In this document: in pieces, positions 1-11,052 of the stretch | How the letters are laid out: each line of letters starts with the position of its first letter | Numbering within the stretch: the stretch's first letter is position 1 | NCBI GenBank assembly: GCA_938015455.1 | Contig: CALLPL010000019.1 | Coordinates: 1-47,222, forward strand | Source of the DNA: an uncultured Candidatus Altimarinota bacterium | GTDB taxonomy: Bacteria > Patescibacteriota > Gracilibacteria > BD1-5 > UBA6164 | Direction of reading: 5' to 3' | DNA: 47,222 nt | Notes under the pieces: generated by a model | What the model was told of the DNA's origin: nothing | Database searches by the model: none | The model's input: only the letters and a program-made list of their open reading frames with translations | Position numbers and translations under genes: made by a program

Positions 1-135
1 GCATATATTTCTCTATGAGTAAGTTTAGTATGAGACATTTTGTAATAATAAGGGTGTAAGCAACTCCTATTATGCAATGTCTCTTTTTATTTCTCAACTA
101 TTGTGCGATTTGAAATAGATTGTAAGGTGATTTAT

Positions 136-163
136 TTGACAAATTATAATATAAACCTATAGT
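136..163 (+). promoter_or_regulatory. Probable sigma70-type promoter
   Basis: TTGACA at 136-141 and TATAGT at 158-163 are separated by 16 nt, about 30 nt upstream of the first ATG. The same spacing recurs at other promoters in the window. No transcript data. Confidence 0.6.
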
Positions 164-192
164 AAAAATATAATTCCTTATTTTCACTACTT

Positions 193-945
193 ATGAAAAA
201 TTTTTTACTTTCATTCTCACTATATCTATTCTTATTATCAGGGACCTTTGCATCACATGAGGCTACAGTATCTCAATCACCCTACTATGTAGGAGATGTT
301 ATTGAGTGTAGATATATGGAGTACACCTGTGAACATGGGTATCAAAAATTTTCAGATGCAAAAGGCTGTGGTTGTATGAAATCAACTATAGATACAAATC
401 AATATTACGTTCCTCAAAATACTTATAATTCAAGTAGATCATATTATGACACGCGTGACTACAGTGTAACAAACAACTTGAGTTACTGTAGGCAGGGTGA
501 TAGAGAGGTATGTGGAGCTCCAAAGAACACATGTAGCTGATCAAACTGTCCAATACTTCATCCTCGAACGTACATGAATACCTGTCAAATGCAGGCAGTA
601 GATGCAAGATATCTCTATGATTGAGAGTGTCAGACTCATAGTAGGGCTAATTATAATACCTACGGATCAAATTATTATAGAAATGATTATTACTCAAGCG
701 ATGAGGACTATCTCATGTATCTTGTAAATGAATTTATATACAAGTTAGAACGAAAGAACTATTCAGATAGTAAGATGATAACAACGATTGACAGAGTTAT
801 AGAGCGTCTTGAAGATCTTTGAGATAGTAATAGTCGTTATAGATCAGCTAGCAGAGAGGCAATTAGAGAGCTTGATGACTATAGAGATCGACTAGAGGAT
901 GATGATGCCTATGATAAAATAGAAAATATTTTTGATAGGTATTAA
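193..945 (+). CDS. Secreted Cys-rich protein of unknown function
   Basis: A 250-residue protein when TGA is read as Gly; ends at TAA. Residues 1-20 look like a signal peptide ending near TFAS, so the product is probably exported. The middle is rich in Cys (CEHGY, GCGCM, CRQGDREVC, NTCS), Tyr, Ser and Asn, suggesting a small disulfide-stabilised domain. The last ~80 residues are charged and predicted helical (REAIRELDDYRDRLEDDD). In-frame TGA follows NTCS and occurs twice more. The next gene starts 2 nt after the stop, so they are probably co-transcribed from the promoter at 136-163. Family not recognised. Confidence 0.75.
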
Positions 946-947
946 GT

Positions 948-1352
948 ATGCCAGAAGTATACTTTCCAGATCCTAAGTCTTGACCAGAAGCCTATGGTGA
1001 GATTCCAGAATTTCCTTGTGAAGATAATTGGGTCAAACCGGCAGCATCATACGATGTGTTATCTCGTCATATGCCAACACTTGTTACTACCTTTCCGACA
1101 GGTACACAGCACTATTATTTATCAAAAAGAATAAGATTTATAGATACTAGTACACTTGAATATAAAGAATGTATACTCAATTGTTCAAAAGAAGAAATGA
1201 AAGTATTTATTTCAGAATGAAGGATACATGATAGGTATTTAATTATACCTGATAGATTTAAGAACAGTTTTTCCGTGTATTTATTGAAATCGGATATTTA
1301 TAGTTCTGTGAGATGGTTTGCAGATATAACAGATGATACAATTAAGAGCTAG
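948..1352 (+). CDS. Unknown small protein
   Basis: A 134-residue product with two in-frame TGA (after PDPKS and FISE), ending at TAG. No signal peptide or membrane segment is evident. It is rich in aromatic residues and has a proline-rich start (MPEVYFPDPKS). It follows the secreted Cys-rich gene by 2 nt and precedes a clear terminator, so the two form a short operon. Family not recognised. Confidence 0.7.
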
Positions 1353-1366
1353 ATATATAATATAAT

Positions 1367-1402
1367 AAAGAGAGAATTTCTTTTGGAGATTCTCTCTTTA
1401 TT
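1367..1402 (+). terminator. Intrinsic terminator
   Basis: AAAGAGAGAAT pairs with ATTCTCTCTTT and is followed by ATTT. It closes the two-gene unit that ends at 1352. Confidence 0.75.
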
Positions 1403-1444
1403 TATAGAATAGAAGCCAAATATTGACTTCTATTTTCAAAAAAT

Positions 1445-2608
1445 ATGTGAAAGAAAATTCTCTTATTACTTATACTAATTATTAGCTCTATAGGTGGTTA
1501 TTGACTCGTTTTTGGGAGTAGCCTCGTTTTTTGAGTAGAGATTTCTCATGTATGAGAGCTTTCAAACAAGATATTTCTTGATGATATCAAGCTTTCTAAG
1601 ACAGTTGTTGCTTATAGATCAAACGTAGATATTTCAGATTATGAGATATATTCAGGCTGTGAGAGTAACACTTTTTTCTTAGATAAATATAAAGGAGTAT
1701 ACTTTTTTGAAGTAGACTTCTTTTGAAATGAGAGCTGCGGAAATGAAAATATTATTCTTTCAAGCTCAGAGGGAAAAGTAGTTCATACTATGAGTCAACT
1801 TACCTTTATTAAGGAAAATGATAAACTTGCTCATTTTATTGATTACTCAGATACAGAGCTGAGACTTTATAGTTGAGGATTGGATATAGATATGAGAAAA
1901 AATGCTATATTTAAAAATTATGACGGAAGAGATATTATTAAATATTATAATTATCTGAGTTGACAGAGGAGGTACCTTGAGGCAGAATATCAGAAAAATA
2001 TTGTTTCAGAAATAGTGCAGGCAAGAAAAAAGAAGTACCTTGTTCCAGTTGCATGAAAAATAATACCAGACGCGAATAGTGGTATACCAAACGCTCCACG
2101 AAATTATAGAGTAAGCTATACTGACGGTATCCATCATGGATGGGATATAGAAGGGGCTCTTTGAGAAGAAGTCATTGCTCTGGATGATGGAATTATTGTG
2201 AGAGTAGTATCAGGTTTTGATCAATCAGACTTTGATAAGATAGATTATACTCCTGACTCAGAGTATACAAAAACGAGAAATCTTGATGTTTTAAGAGGGA
2301 ATCAAGTGTGGCTTAAAACAATGAAAGGAGAGGTTGTATTTTATAGCCATCTCGAAGATGTAGATTTTAGAATTAAAGAATGAATGAGTGTTTCAAGAGG
2401 AGATGTACTCGGAACAATTGGAGTAACTGGAGTTCCTGGATGAATAGCGTACACACACTATCATCTTCACTTTCCGATTATGGTAAACCCATATGCAACA
2501 GAAAAGGCTGGAACATATGATTTTTGAGATTATATGATATGGGATTGGAAGCTCAAAGGACTTACTCCTAATGAGGTGCGAACGCAGCAAAAAGATATTT
2601 TTGAATAG
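1445..2608 (+). CDS. M23-family metallopeptidase, membrane-anchored or secreted
   Basis: A 387-residue protein with a hydrophobic N-terminus (about residues 3-25) that acts as signal or anchor. The C-terminal half is a peptidase M23 (LytM/lysostaphin-type) domain: H230-x3-D234 in HHGWD and the HxH pair in HYHLH (338-342) are the expected zinc ligands. It contains the usual strand pattern EVIALDDGIIVRV ... SRGDVLGTIG. Such enzymes cleave peptidoglycan cross-bridges outside the membrane, in growth or in attack on other cells. The ~200-residue N-terminal region is not recognised. About ten TGA codons are read as Gly. smpB starts 3 nt after the stop. Confidence 0.85.
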
Positions 2609-2611
2609 ATT

Positions 2612-3058
2612 ATGGAAATTACAAAAAATAAAAAGGCATTCTTTGACTATGAGATACTCGACTCACAGGAGGCATGAATCGAATTAAAGTGACACGAAGT
2701 GAAGTCTATCAGGGCAAAACAGGTAAATCTTAAATGAGCTTATATCTCAAATTTGAGCTGAGAGCTCTTTGTGAAGTGAATGCATATATCAGCGTGGAAA
2801 GGTTTAGTAAATAGTCAGAGTATAGAAGTAGAGCGTGAGAGGAAAATTCTCATATCCAAAAAGAAGATTATCTACTACGGCTCGAAACTCAAAGAGGGAT
2901 GATATACGCTTCTCCCACTCTCCTTATATTTTAAGGGTAGTCTTATCAAGATGCAAATAGGTCTCGCAAAAGGAAAGAAGCAGCACCAGAAAAAACAAAC
3001 ACTCAAAGAGAGAACCTTAGACCGAGAAGCAAAGAAAATGTTACAGAAAGAATATTAA
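2612..3058 (+). CDS. smpB: SsrA-binding protein SmpB
   Basis: A 148-residue protein, a normal SmpB length. The start (KNKKAFFDYEILDSQEAGIE) and LKGHEVKSIRAKQVNLKGAY are typical of SmpB, as is the KKQHQKKQTLKERTLDREAK tail near the C-terminus. SmpB binds tmRNA and delivers it to stalled ribosomes for trans-translation. In-frame TGA codes for glycines conserved in the family (EAGIELKGHEVK). It lies between an M23 peptidase and a PLD-like gene with gaps of 3 and 9 nt. No tmRNA gene was found in the window. Confidence 0.95.
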
Positions 3059-3067
3059 AAATTATTT

Positions 3068-4243
3068 ATGTCAATAGATCTCGGTACATCTCCAAGGCTT
3101 ACAAACGAAACAAATACTTGGGATACGATCTTAGATGCTATGAGCGTAGCGGAGAGATGTATTTATATTGGTGCATTTCTCTGGAGAGATGACGAGCTTT
3201 GAAATCAAATTGCAGAGGCAATTTTGAGGGCAGCTGAGAGATGAGTAAGGGTGGAAATTGATAAGGATTCTACTTGAGTATATCATGAATGGGCAGAATG
3301 AAGTCATCAATCGCTTTTTCATACAGAAAGAAATATGAAAGCATATGCTTATCTCATACTCCAAAGACCAAAACTTATTCTCCAGAATAGATATAACTCT
3401 CTTCGTAAAAATATTATGGATCACCCAAATGTTTCATTTTCATCAAGTAAGAAACCTTTTATTGATCACATGAAATGAATAGAAATAGATGATGTATTTA
3501 TAACTTGATGAATGAATATATGAAATGAATATCAACATTGGAATGATTTAATGCTCCATATCAATACTTCCGGATGAGTTAGGAGTCGTATAGGAAGAGT
3601 TCTTGATGCTACAGAAAGTATAAGATCTACATTTCCTATTTGAGACGAAGGAGATATTTCCTATTTACGTGATATACCAACTTACAATAATGAAATACCG
3701 AGTCTTAATGAGCAATCTGTATTAGATATAATTTCAAAAGCTCAAACGTATGTAAGAATTATAGGAGGATATTTATCTTCACCAAAGATAGTAGATGCGT
3801 TGGTACAGAAATCTTTAGAAAACTCAGATACAGCTATTTCAATTATCCTCCCAGCAAGATCTAACCTGCAGCAATGGAATGTACAGAATGCTGTTTCAAG
3901 AATCGAAAATGAATGAAAAAATATTGAAATATTATTTACTGACAATATGGTCCATGCAAAATGTATTCAGTGAGACGATGGAGAGGAAGAGATATCTTTG
4001 TTGACTTCTGCCAATTTTGATCGTATGAGTTGAAGTTATACATGAGAGCTTGGTACCGAGATACGCTGATGTTCTAATATTCAAAAAGAAATCGCTGCTT
4101 ATTTCGAATCACTCAGAGGATTTTATTGATCCTGACAAGAATTATTGTCATCGAGATTCAGGTCTCGGAGTATACAAGATTTAGTTGAATCTCTTTTACA
4201 GAGAGCTATACTATCAAAAAGATTTTTAACACATTATAATTAA
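3068..4243 (+). CDS. Phospholipase D-like protein (cardiolipin synthase-like)
   Basis: A 391-residue protein with two HKD motifs (HxKx4D): HMKGIEID starting at H134 followed by GGMN, and HAKCIQGD starting at H296 followed by SAN. Each motif contains a Gly written as TGA, which supports the recoding. Family members hydrolyse or transfer phosphodiester bonds; with two HKD sites in one chain, a cardiolipin synthase-like phosphatidyltransferase is the simplest reading. No N-terminal membrane segments are seen, unlike classical Cls, so a nuclease or other PLD activity remains possible. Located between smpB and serS with short gaps. Confidence 0.82.
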
Positions 4244-4246
4244 ACC

Positions 4247-5512
4247 ATGATCGATATAAAACACTTAGCTCAGAATGTTGAGCGATATAGAGAAGAACTT
4301 GAGAAACGTGGAGGGAATCCTGATTTTGCTTGAGAGGCTGCGGAGCTGTATGAAGTATGGAAGAAGCAAAAATGAGAACTTGATGAATTCTTGCAAAAGA
4401 AGAATGATTTTAATAAAGAGATAGGGAAACTTTCATCAGAAGAAAGAGAGAAGGCGCTATGAGATATGAAGGTATTGAGTAATGATATTAAAGAAAGAGA
4501 GTGAGCTCTCAAGGAACTTGAGACAAGTCTGGCGAAAGCTATTTCTAAGATCCCAAATTTGACATATGATGGAATCCCAATAGGAAAGAGTGACGTTGAT
4601 AATCCAGTGATACAAAGTTGGGGTGAGAAACCGAGTTTTGATTTTGAAGTAAAACCCTATTACGAGCTTGAGGCATATAAAAAATATGTTGACCAAAAAA
4701 CGTGAGCAAAGGTTATGTGAGCAAGAGGATATTTCATGCGAGGAGATATGGCTAAGTTTCAAAAGGTACTATTTAATTGGGTAGAGCAGATCATTTGGGA
4801 TCATTGATTTGAGCCAATGTATGTTCCTTTGATGCTTAATGAGCAAACGATGACGGATATTGGAAATCTCCCAGATTTCGATGGACAACTCTATGAGGTA
4901 GCTATCAATGAAGATACTACCTATTATCTTATTCCATCTTCTGAGCAATCGCTTATGGGATATTATACAAAAAAGAATGTCTGAGACCTAAAGGAGCCCC
5001 TCTTAGTTATGGCAAATACCACCTGTTTTAGAAAAGAGTCAGGTTCATACGGAAAAGATCAACAGGGAATCCTCCGGGTACATCAATTTGAAAAAATAGA
5101 AATAGACGCTCTTTGTAGGCCAGAAGATAGTGACAAAGTATTTGACTTGAATGCAAAAATAAATGAAGAAATTTATACAAAGCTGGGTCTGCATTTTAGA
5201 GCTGTAGAAGTTTGCTCAGGGGATATGCCAGCAAAACATCACAAACAGGTAGATTATGAGGCATGGTTTCCAGGAGAATGAAAGTTTAGAGAAGTATGTT
5301 CAAACGGAGCAGCGTCAGATTATCAAACAAGAGGACTTAAGACAACATATGAACGAGATTGAGAAAGAGAGTTTGCATGGTCACTTAACTGTACTGCTGT
5401 AACTTTTAGAACGGGACTTGCAATTATGGAACAGTTTCAAACTGCTGATGGTAAAGTTATGGTTCCGGAGGTGCTTCAGCCATATATGGGAGGCAAAACT
5501 ATGATATGATAA
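4247..5512 (+). CDS. serS: Seryl-tRNA synthetase
   Basis: A 421-residue class II synthetase that charges tRNA-Ser. Residues 1-100 form the charged coiled-coil arm; the catalytic core follows with [10 protein letters not shown], class II motif 2 ([19 protein letters not shown]), and [20 protein letters not shown]. Motif 3 follows in [10 protein letters not shown]. It has about eleven in-frame TGA codons, including the last sense codon before TAA. The C-terminus ([13 protein letters not shown]) is normal for the family, so TAA at 5510-5512 is the true stop. Last gene of the M23-smpB-PLD-serS unit. Confidence 0.96.
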
Positions 5513-5536
5513 GAAATACTCTATTAGCAAGAGAGA

Positions 5537-5570
5537 AAGAGGCTTTATTTTTTGATAAAGCCTCTTTTTT
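5537..5570 (+). terminator. Intrinsic terminator after serS
   Basis: AAAGAGGCTTTAT pairs with ATAAAGCCTCTTT and runs into T6. Confidence 0.85.
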
Positions 5571-5610
5571 ATGCTAATATGAGGATATATGTATTTTTAA
5601 AGAGAAATTT

Positions 5611-6384
5611 ATGTTGCTTCTATCTACTGCAAGTCTTACAGGTTATGGTCTACATAGGATATTTGATTTTGCTAAAAAGGCTGGATACACAGGGATTGAT
5701 GTCTCACTTGGAATGATGAATTTTGATCTTTGGGATGAAGATTATATCTATGAACTTTCAAAAACTTTTAAACTCCCTGTTCTTTCTCTTACCGCGCCAA
5801 GTAAATGAATGAGTAAAAAGAAATTTGAGAAAATTCTCATGATTGCAAAGAAGTTAGAAGTACAAATGATTACTATCTCTCCCCCTCATCTTACTGATAA
5901 GGACACTTCATGGTTTGGTGCTCCACTGGCAAAATTAAAACGAGACATGCACATCTCTATATGTGTTCAAAATGTTGAACCAAAGTTTCTTTTCTTTATT
6001 ATTCCTGAATATAGAAATGCAACACTCAGTCAGATTAAAACTGTGACAGGTGATACAACTCTCGATATTCTTTGAGTGGATAGTTCATCGAGCATGGATA
6101 TATTAAAAGCCCAACAGATACTCGGAAGCTCTGTAAAAAACATCTTCTTTTCTGATAAAAAGGGTATGCAGCGAGGAATCCTTCCTGGTTGAGCTGGTGG
6201 GTGAATATCTCATCTCCCACTCGAGAGTTTTCTTATGAAGCTCAAAGCAACAGGTTACGCAGGCTACGTAACGCTTAAGGTGAGCCCTAAAGCTATTGGT
6301 GTTGGAAATGCTGAGAGAGTAGAGCAAAATCTTGAATATATGAAAAGCTACTATGAGAAACATTTTGAAAATTTTAACGCGTAG
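5611..6384 (+). CDS. Sugar phosphate isomerase/epimerase-like TIM barrel
   Basis: A 257-residue protein with the pattern of the AP-endonuclease-2/xylose-isomerase-like superfamily: RIFDFAKKAGYTGIDVSLG at the start, repeated beta-alpha units (VQMITISPP), and GYAGYVTLKVSPKAIG near the end. Related enzymes isomerise sugars or act as divalent-metal lyases, but the substrate cannot be told here and the typical His/Glu metal ligands are not obvious, so it may be a divergent member. Four TGA glycines. It stands alone between two terminators. Confidence 0.7.
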
Positions 6385-6386
6385 TT

Positions 6387-6418
6387 TAAAAAAGAATCCT
6401 TAATGGATTCTTTTTTTA
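6387..6418. terminator. Bidirectional terminator
   Basis: AAAAAAGAATCC-TTAAT-GGATTCTTTTTTT. It lies between convergent genes and has T-runs on both strands. The stop codon of the minus-strand gene lies at its edge. Confidence 0.85.
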
Positions 6419-7321
6419 GGATTCAGATTCAGATGCCGTCAGTTTATCTTTTCATTCACGATATGCATGATACCATATAGAGGTAGTAAATATGTCGAGT
6501 ACTGCAGCCATATATCCGAGTACAAGGAGTAAAAATATAAATATTGCTCCAAGTAAAAATAAAGCAATAGTTGTAAATATATTTGAGCTTAAAAATCCTG
6601 TCACAAATACAGCAAAAAGAGGGAATACCAAAAATACTATAAAATTTAACATCACTTTCATATTCATGATAAACATAAGAAAGTAGAGTTTAATAGTAGT
6701 TTTAATATTGAGAAGTGATATTTGTGAGGAAACTCAAATAGCTTCAAAAACTCATTTCTTTTGCAAAACTATTTCATACCTAGCGTAGGCAACAATGATA
6801 TTTACAATGAGAGAAAAGAAAAAAGCGATGACAAAAAATATAGAAAGAACCTTTAGGTATTCGAGTCAGAGAAAGCGAAGACTAAATAAGTATCAGTTTA
6901 TGATAGAAATAAACTTAAACATATTAAATATGTTGTTGAACTCAAATAGGGGGTAAAAGCGAAAGACTCATACTCCAATAGAATCAGATCGACTTGCTTC
7001 ACCGCGCTGACGTTTATCAATATACTGTATAAGAGCTCATTCGAATATAGGTATTAAGATAATATAAAACACTACAAATATTGCCGAGACTATTATAAGG
7101 TATGATAGGTAATCAGAATGAAAGAAACTGAGAATTACTTCAAAAGCCTGCTCTTTTCTGCCTAAAAGTACAACGTAGGTATAAACTACTTGATAGAGAA
7201 GGAGAACTCATAAAAATATAACCGAAAGAAGACCAGGAAAAAAGTAAAATTTCTTAATCTTTGCGTCAGATTTAATAGTTTCGAGACTTGGGAGAAGAAT
7301 ATTTTCTTTAAAACTATCCAT
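6416..7321 (-). CDS. Polytopic membrane protein, unknown function
   Basis: A 301-residue integral membrane protein with about six hydrophobic segments (for example near residues 30-55, 75-95, 150-180, 215-240 and 250-280). N- and C-terminal tails are soluble (MDSFKENILLPSLE; KDKLTASESES). Several TGA are read as Gly. It is the last gene of the eight-gene minus operon, starting 4 nt after the solute-binding protein. It resembles many CPR membrane proteins, but no family is assigned. Its position suggests an envelope role. Confidence 0.75.
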
Positions 7322-7325
7322 TACT

Positions 7326-9527
7326 TTATGATGATAATTCCTGTAGTAAGTACTTTATAAATCAGATGAGTCACTTGTTTTCAGTATTTATAATTTTTCT
7401 TTCTTCTAGATAGGTTGAGAGGAGTGGGAAATATCTCATCCTACTATCAGGAAGATGCTCTGGAAAATTAAAATTTTTGATATTTTTATCAGCTAGGAGC
7501 TGGACTTTAGGAGTATAGAGGACTTTTATAATATTTTCTTCTGAAAATATTCGGAGCATTTTTTCTTTTAGTTCATCTTTTTTAGAAGGAGTAAGGTTAT
7601 TTGATTTTAACTCTTCGAGAAGGATATCTAATGAAAGTTTTTTATAATTTGAAAAATTATATCACTTTTCAACTTGGCTTGAATGGAAATATGGAAAAAT
7701 ATCTGAATCAAAATACCCAAGATTAATTCAAATAAGCATAATATCATACGAGAGAGTTTCTTCTCTCAGACCAGTAGTTATGTCACCTAAAGACATTCCA
7801 ATGACATTAATTTCAATTCCTTTTTCATGAAAGAGCTTTTCAAGAGTTTCAGCAGTCTTTTCCATTGCAGTATCTGTTTGTGCGTAAACAATCTTGAGAC
7901 TAAAAGGATTTCCAGCATCATTATAATAGAAATTCTCAGAGAGAGCTTCAATCTTTGCTAAATTTGGGAGAGTGAGATTGTCTGCTACAGTAGAAGGAGC
8001 TTTATCAGATCTAAAGAACTCACTTTCTGTTTGTGCTAGGGCTTGCTCATCTCTATTATATATATAGACTATTTCCTCTATAAACTTCTTTTCTCCTTCC
8101 TGTTTAAAATAGAGTTTATAGCTATTTTCTCATTCAGAAATAGTCTCGAATTCTTCAGATAGCCTATAATTAAAAACACTATCTCCAACATTAAACCCTT
8201 GAAGTTCATAGTCTCAAATGAATACTGATTCAACTCCTTCACTTACGTTTCACTTTAAAAGTATATTATCTTGAGATATAAAATTATATTTTTTATTACT
8301 TGGAGAGTTAATTGTAAGCAGATCCTCCTGTACAGGCCTATTATCTCAGCTGAAGAGAGCAGCTTCATTGGATATAAGCTTCTCTTGTTCCTCAGCTTCT
8401 TGCTTTTCAGCTTCAGCAGTAATAATATTAATTTCACTTTGAGTTTCACTGAGAAGAGTAGCCTTTGTTTTATACCCTTTCTCTGTAAGATATTTTTCAA
8501 GATCAAGCGTATCGTCTTCTCAGTCAATATTCTTATCGGTGAGGAATGGATTATAAGCAGGAATGACTTTTTCAACTCCGACGTTCTCGATGATACTTTG
8601 ACGTGAGAGTGTTCGGCTAATAAAAGATCTAAAAGCTTGCGACTCAAGAGTTTCAATATTGAAAAAACTGGTCACAAATTGAGGGAGTGTATATTCAAAG
8701 ACTTCCAGTCTCGGTATAGAAGTCCCTATGACCCCATTTCTATCATTAAAAATATTAAAAGAATTTTTATTTTTAAGGAAATGTGATTCATCCTGAAAGA
8801 GGTTAAGAATGAGAAATTTTATATACATATCGTTTCAGAAGTAATTTTCATTCTTTCCAAGAGTTATTTTGGTGATTCCGACAGTCTCATCTTGGCTAAT
8901 ACTCGAAAGAATAAATCTTCCAGAATACACTCCATTAATCTCAGAAAATTTCCCATCAATATTTCCAGTGTCAAGTTTCTCAACTACACGCTTTGGTAGT
9001 ATTGGCTGGAGGAAAACGTTAAGGAAATTAATATCTTTTGATTCATTTTTAAATGAAATTGAATCTTTGGTTGTTTCTATGGTTGTTTCACTGAGTAGAG
9101 AAGCAAGTATCGGATTAACCTCAGTTTGTTTTATGATATCAAGAGTAGCCTTGATATCATCAGTAGTAACTTGACTTCAATCTGACCATGTAAGATTACT
9201 TTCTAGTACGCACTCTATATAAAGAAGATTTTCAAGATTACAGCTTACAAGATCTGTTTCAAGATTCTCACTTGTTGTAGAATATTGAAGCATGGATCTG
9301 TAAAGTAGGTCATTAATGTAGGCATTATGGTCACTTGAGGCAACGAGAGGGTTAAAATGAGGGAAGTTCCCAATGATTGCTTCAGAAATTGTTCCTCATT
9401 CTATAGCCTCACTTTTAGCGTCAGTATAAAGATAGAGATATACAAGATGAATACCAAGGGACAAGAAAAAAAGAATACTGATAAACAGTACATATTTTTT
9501 TAATTTTTTGACGACTATATCGCTCAT
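7326..9527 (-). CDS. ABC-type peptide/nickel solute-binding protein (SBP family 5)
   Basis: A 733-residue protein anchored by an N-terminal hydrophobic segment (residues ~12-35). It follows the OppA/DppA pattern: NPLVASSDHNAYINDLLYRSM near the start, LTWSDGSQVTTDDIKATLDI (the W.DG.P.T..DV signature), FISRTLSRQSI, and the C-terminal lobe GYFDSDIFPYFHSSQ. Such proteins capture oligopeptides outside the membrane for an ABC importer. At 733 residues it is longer than usual (~550), with an inserted Glu-rich stretch after KGYKTKATLLSETQSE. Permease and ATPase genes are not in the window. About eight TGA glycines. Downstream of secG. Confidence 0.78.
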
Positions 9528-9542
9528 TATCTACTCTTAGTA

Positions 9543-9761
9543 TTAAGTGAGTATAAAGAGAAACAAAGAATTAAGTATGAAAAGTAGACCAATAAGAATA
9601 GTGGCATTATGAAGAACTTTTTCTGGTCCACGCTTTGTTACTGCCCCCATTCCTCCTGACATAGTTGAGAGATTAAGAGAAACGTTTTTATTTTGTATGA
9701 GTACTACTGCGATCACCAGTATTGCGAGAATAACTTCGCTTATTGCGAGAAATTGTATCAT
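9543..9761 (-). CDS. secG: Preprotein translocase subunit SecG
   Basis: A 72-residue protein with two membrane helices flanking the cytosolic loop LSTMSGGMGAVTKRGPEKVL, which is characteristic of SecG. It assists SecYE and SecA in export. It has no in-frame TGA. It starts 2 nt downstream of the holin-like gene, inside the T4SS-like operon; the other sec genes are not in the window. Confidence 0.88.
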   Translation of the reverse strand: MIQFLAISEVILAILVIAVVLIQNKNVSLNLSTMSGGMGAVTKRGPEKVLHNATILIGLLFILNSLFLFILT

Positions 9762-9763
9762 CT

Positions 9764-10186
9764 TTATTTCTTAAAAAACAAAAGTGAGTAGAGAGTATTC
9801 AAAACAGTGAAAATTGCAACAGCAATTACAAAGTTTAACATACCGTTTATTTCATACCCAACACCAGGAATAATAAGGATTTCATTTATTATATACGTAA
9901 ACAGGTATAGAAGTACTCCATTAATAACAAAACTCACGAGGCCAAAAAAGAGAAAGAACAATGGAAGCGATAGTATCTTGAGTATAGGACGAATAACGGT
10001 ATTCATAACTCAAAGGATAATACCTCCAATAAAATAGGTTTTTATTGCGTCAAGAGATGTGTAAGCACAATCATCGCAGCCAAGTATAATACCTGCCTGT
10101 ATAGATCTATCAGCATTTGGTCAGAGCAGATAGGTTATAGCGTAGAGTATTGCTGCATTAATAAGAATAGAGATAAGTATTTTCAT
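9764..10186 (-). CDS. Phage-holin-family-IV-like small membrane protein
   Basis: A 140-residue protein with four hydrophobic segments. FIGGIILGVMNTVIRPILKI followed by LSLPLFFLFFG and ending in TVLNTLYSLLFFKK matches the four-TM 'superfamily IV phage holin' proteins common in bacteria. Despite the name, chromosomal members are not known to be lysis proteins. The true start is the ATG at 10184-10186; two in-frame TGA make a later Met look like the start under the standard code. Overlaps no neighbour and sits 2 nt before secG. Confidence 0.75.
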
Positions 10187-10202
10187 ACAAAGGTAATAAA
10201 TA

Positions 10203-10673
10203 TTAGAGTTTAAGCATATGAAGTATTTTTTCTATAAAGCTGACTTCTTGCTGCGCTTGTTCTTCTGTGTAATTAGGGAGTATCTGACGAATATCACTTG
10301 CTATAGTATTGTCTATGTGTAAATTCACAGTACCAATCCCTCTTTTTTTGAGATGGAGCCTGAGATAAAAAGCTTGGTCTCATGAATATATTAAGCTAAA
10401 TGATCAAATCCGTGAGTAATCATAAAACATATCTTGTACCCTGATTCCAAGATCAGTTATATCTACGCTGACAGTATCCTCTGAATTATTTTCTACATAA
10501 AAAAAGAATCAAACAATGAGCATCACTACAATACTCATTCAATACTGACGAGTGAAAAAGCCCCATATTATGAGTCAAATAGCTACCGAAAGAGCAATCA
10601 TATACCAAAGAGTACCTCGATCTTTTGTATCTTCGTAGTTCCAGTTGTAGAGACTTTGTTGTTTTTCAGACAT
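10203..10673 (-). CDS. Two-TM membrane protein, unknown
   Basis: A 156-residue protein with two adjacent hydrophobic segments (about residues 24-60), then a soluble domain of ~95 residues with strand-like VSVDITDLGIRVQDMFYDY and a helical end (QQEVSFIEKILHMLKL). This architecture is frequent next to T4SS-pilin genes in CPR genomes, but I cannot name the family. Starts 3 nt after the pilin-like gene. At least six TGA glycines. Confidence 0.72.
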
Positions 10674-10676
10674 CCG

Positions 10677-11030
10677 TTATCAGAGGTTACTTAATATAAG
10701 TTTTACAATAAACCAGGCAAGAGCTGCAATAGCAAAACCTCCAAGAGCCATTATAATAGTATCTCGACCCTTTGTCTTATCCTGCTGAAGTGATCCAAAG
10801 AGTATTTTATAGGCTCAAATTATTACAAATATTACAGCCACTGTACCAGCAATCCCCATAAAAAAGTTTATGGCTGATTGTAATACTCCAGGAATATCAT
10901 CCAAATGAATATCTCAATTTTTAATATCCTTATTTTTGAGTCATAGGATATTGTTGCTCGCTTCAGGGTCAACAGCAAAAGCTGGAGTATAGCTTAGGAA
11001 TATAAGGAATAAAGAGAGAATATATTTCAT
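10677..11030 (-). CDS. TrbC/VirB2-like T4SS pilin
   Basis: A 117-residue protein with a signal peptide (residues 1-19, ending TPAFA), a short polar linker and two long hydrophobic helices (NFFMGIAGTVAVIFVIIGAY and ALGGFAIAALAWFIVKLIL) joined by a basic loop (QQDKTKGRD). This is the layout of the T4SS-pilin-like family widespread in CPR bacteria, probably forming a conjugation-like pilus or envelope channel. The final codon before TAA is TGA (Gly). Third gene of the operon that begins with PrgI. Confidence 0.75.
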
Positions 11031-11052
11031 AAAGTTTGATCTAAGGAATTAT

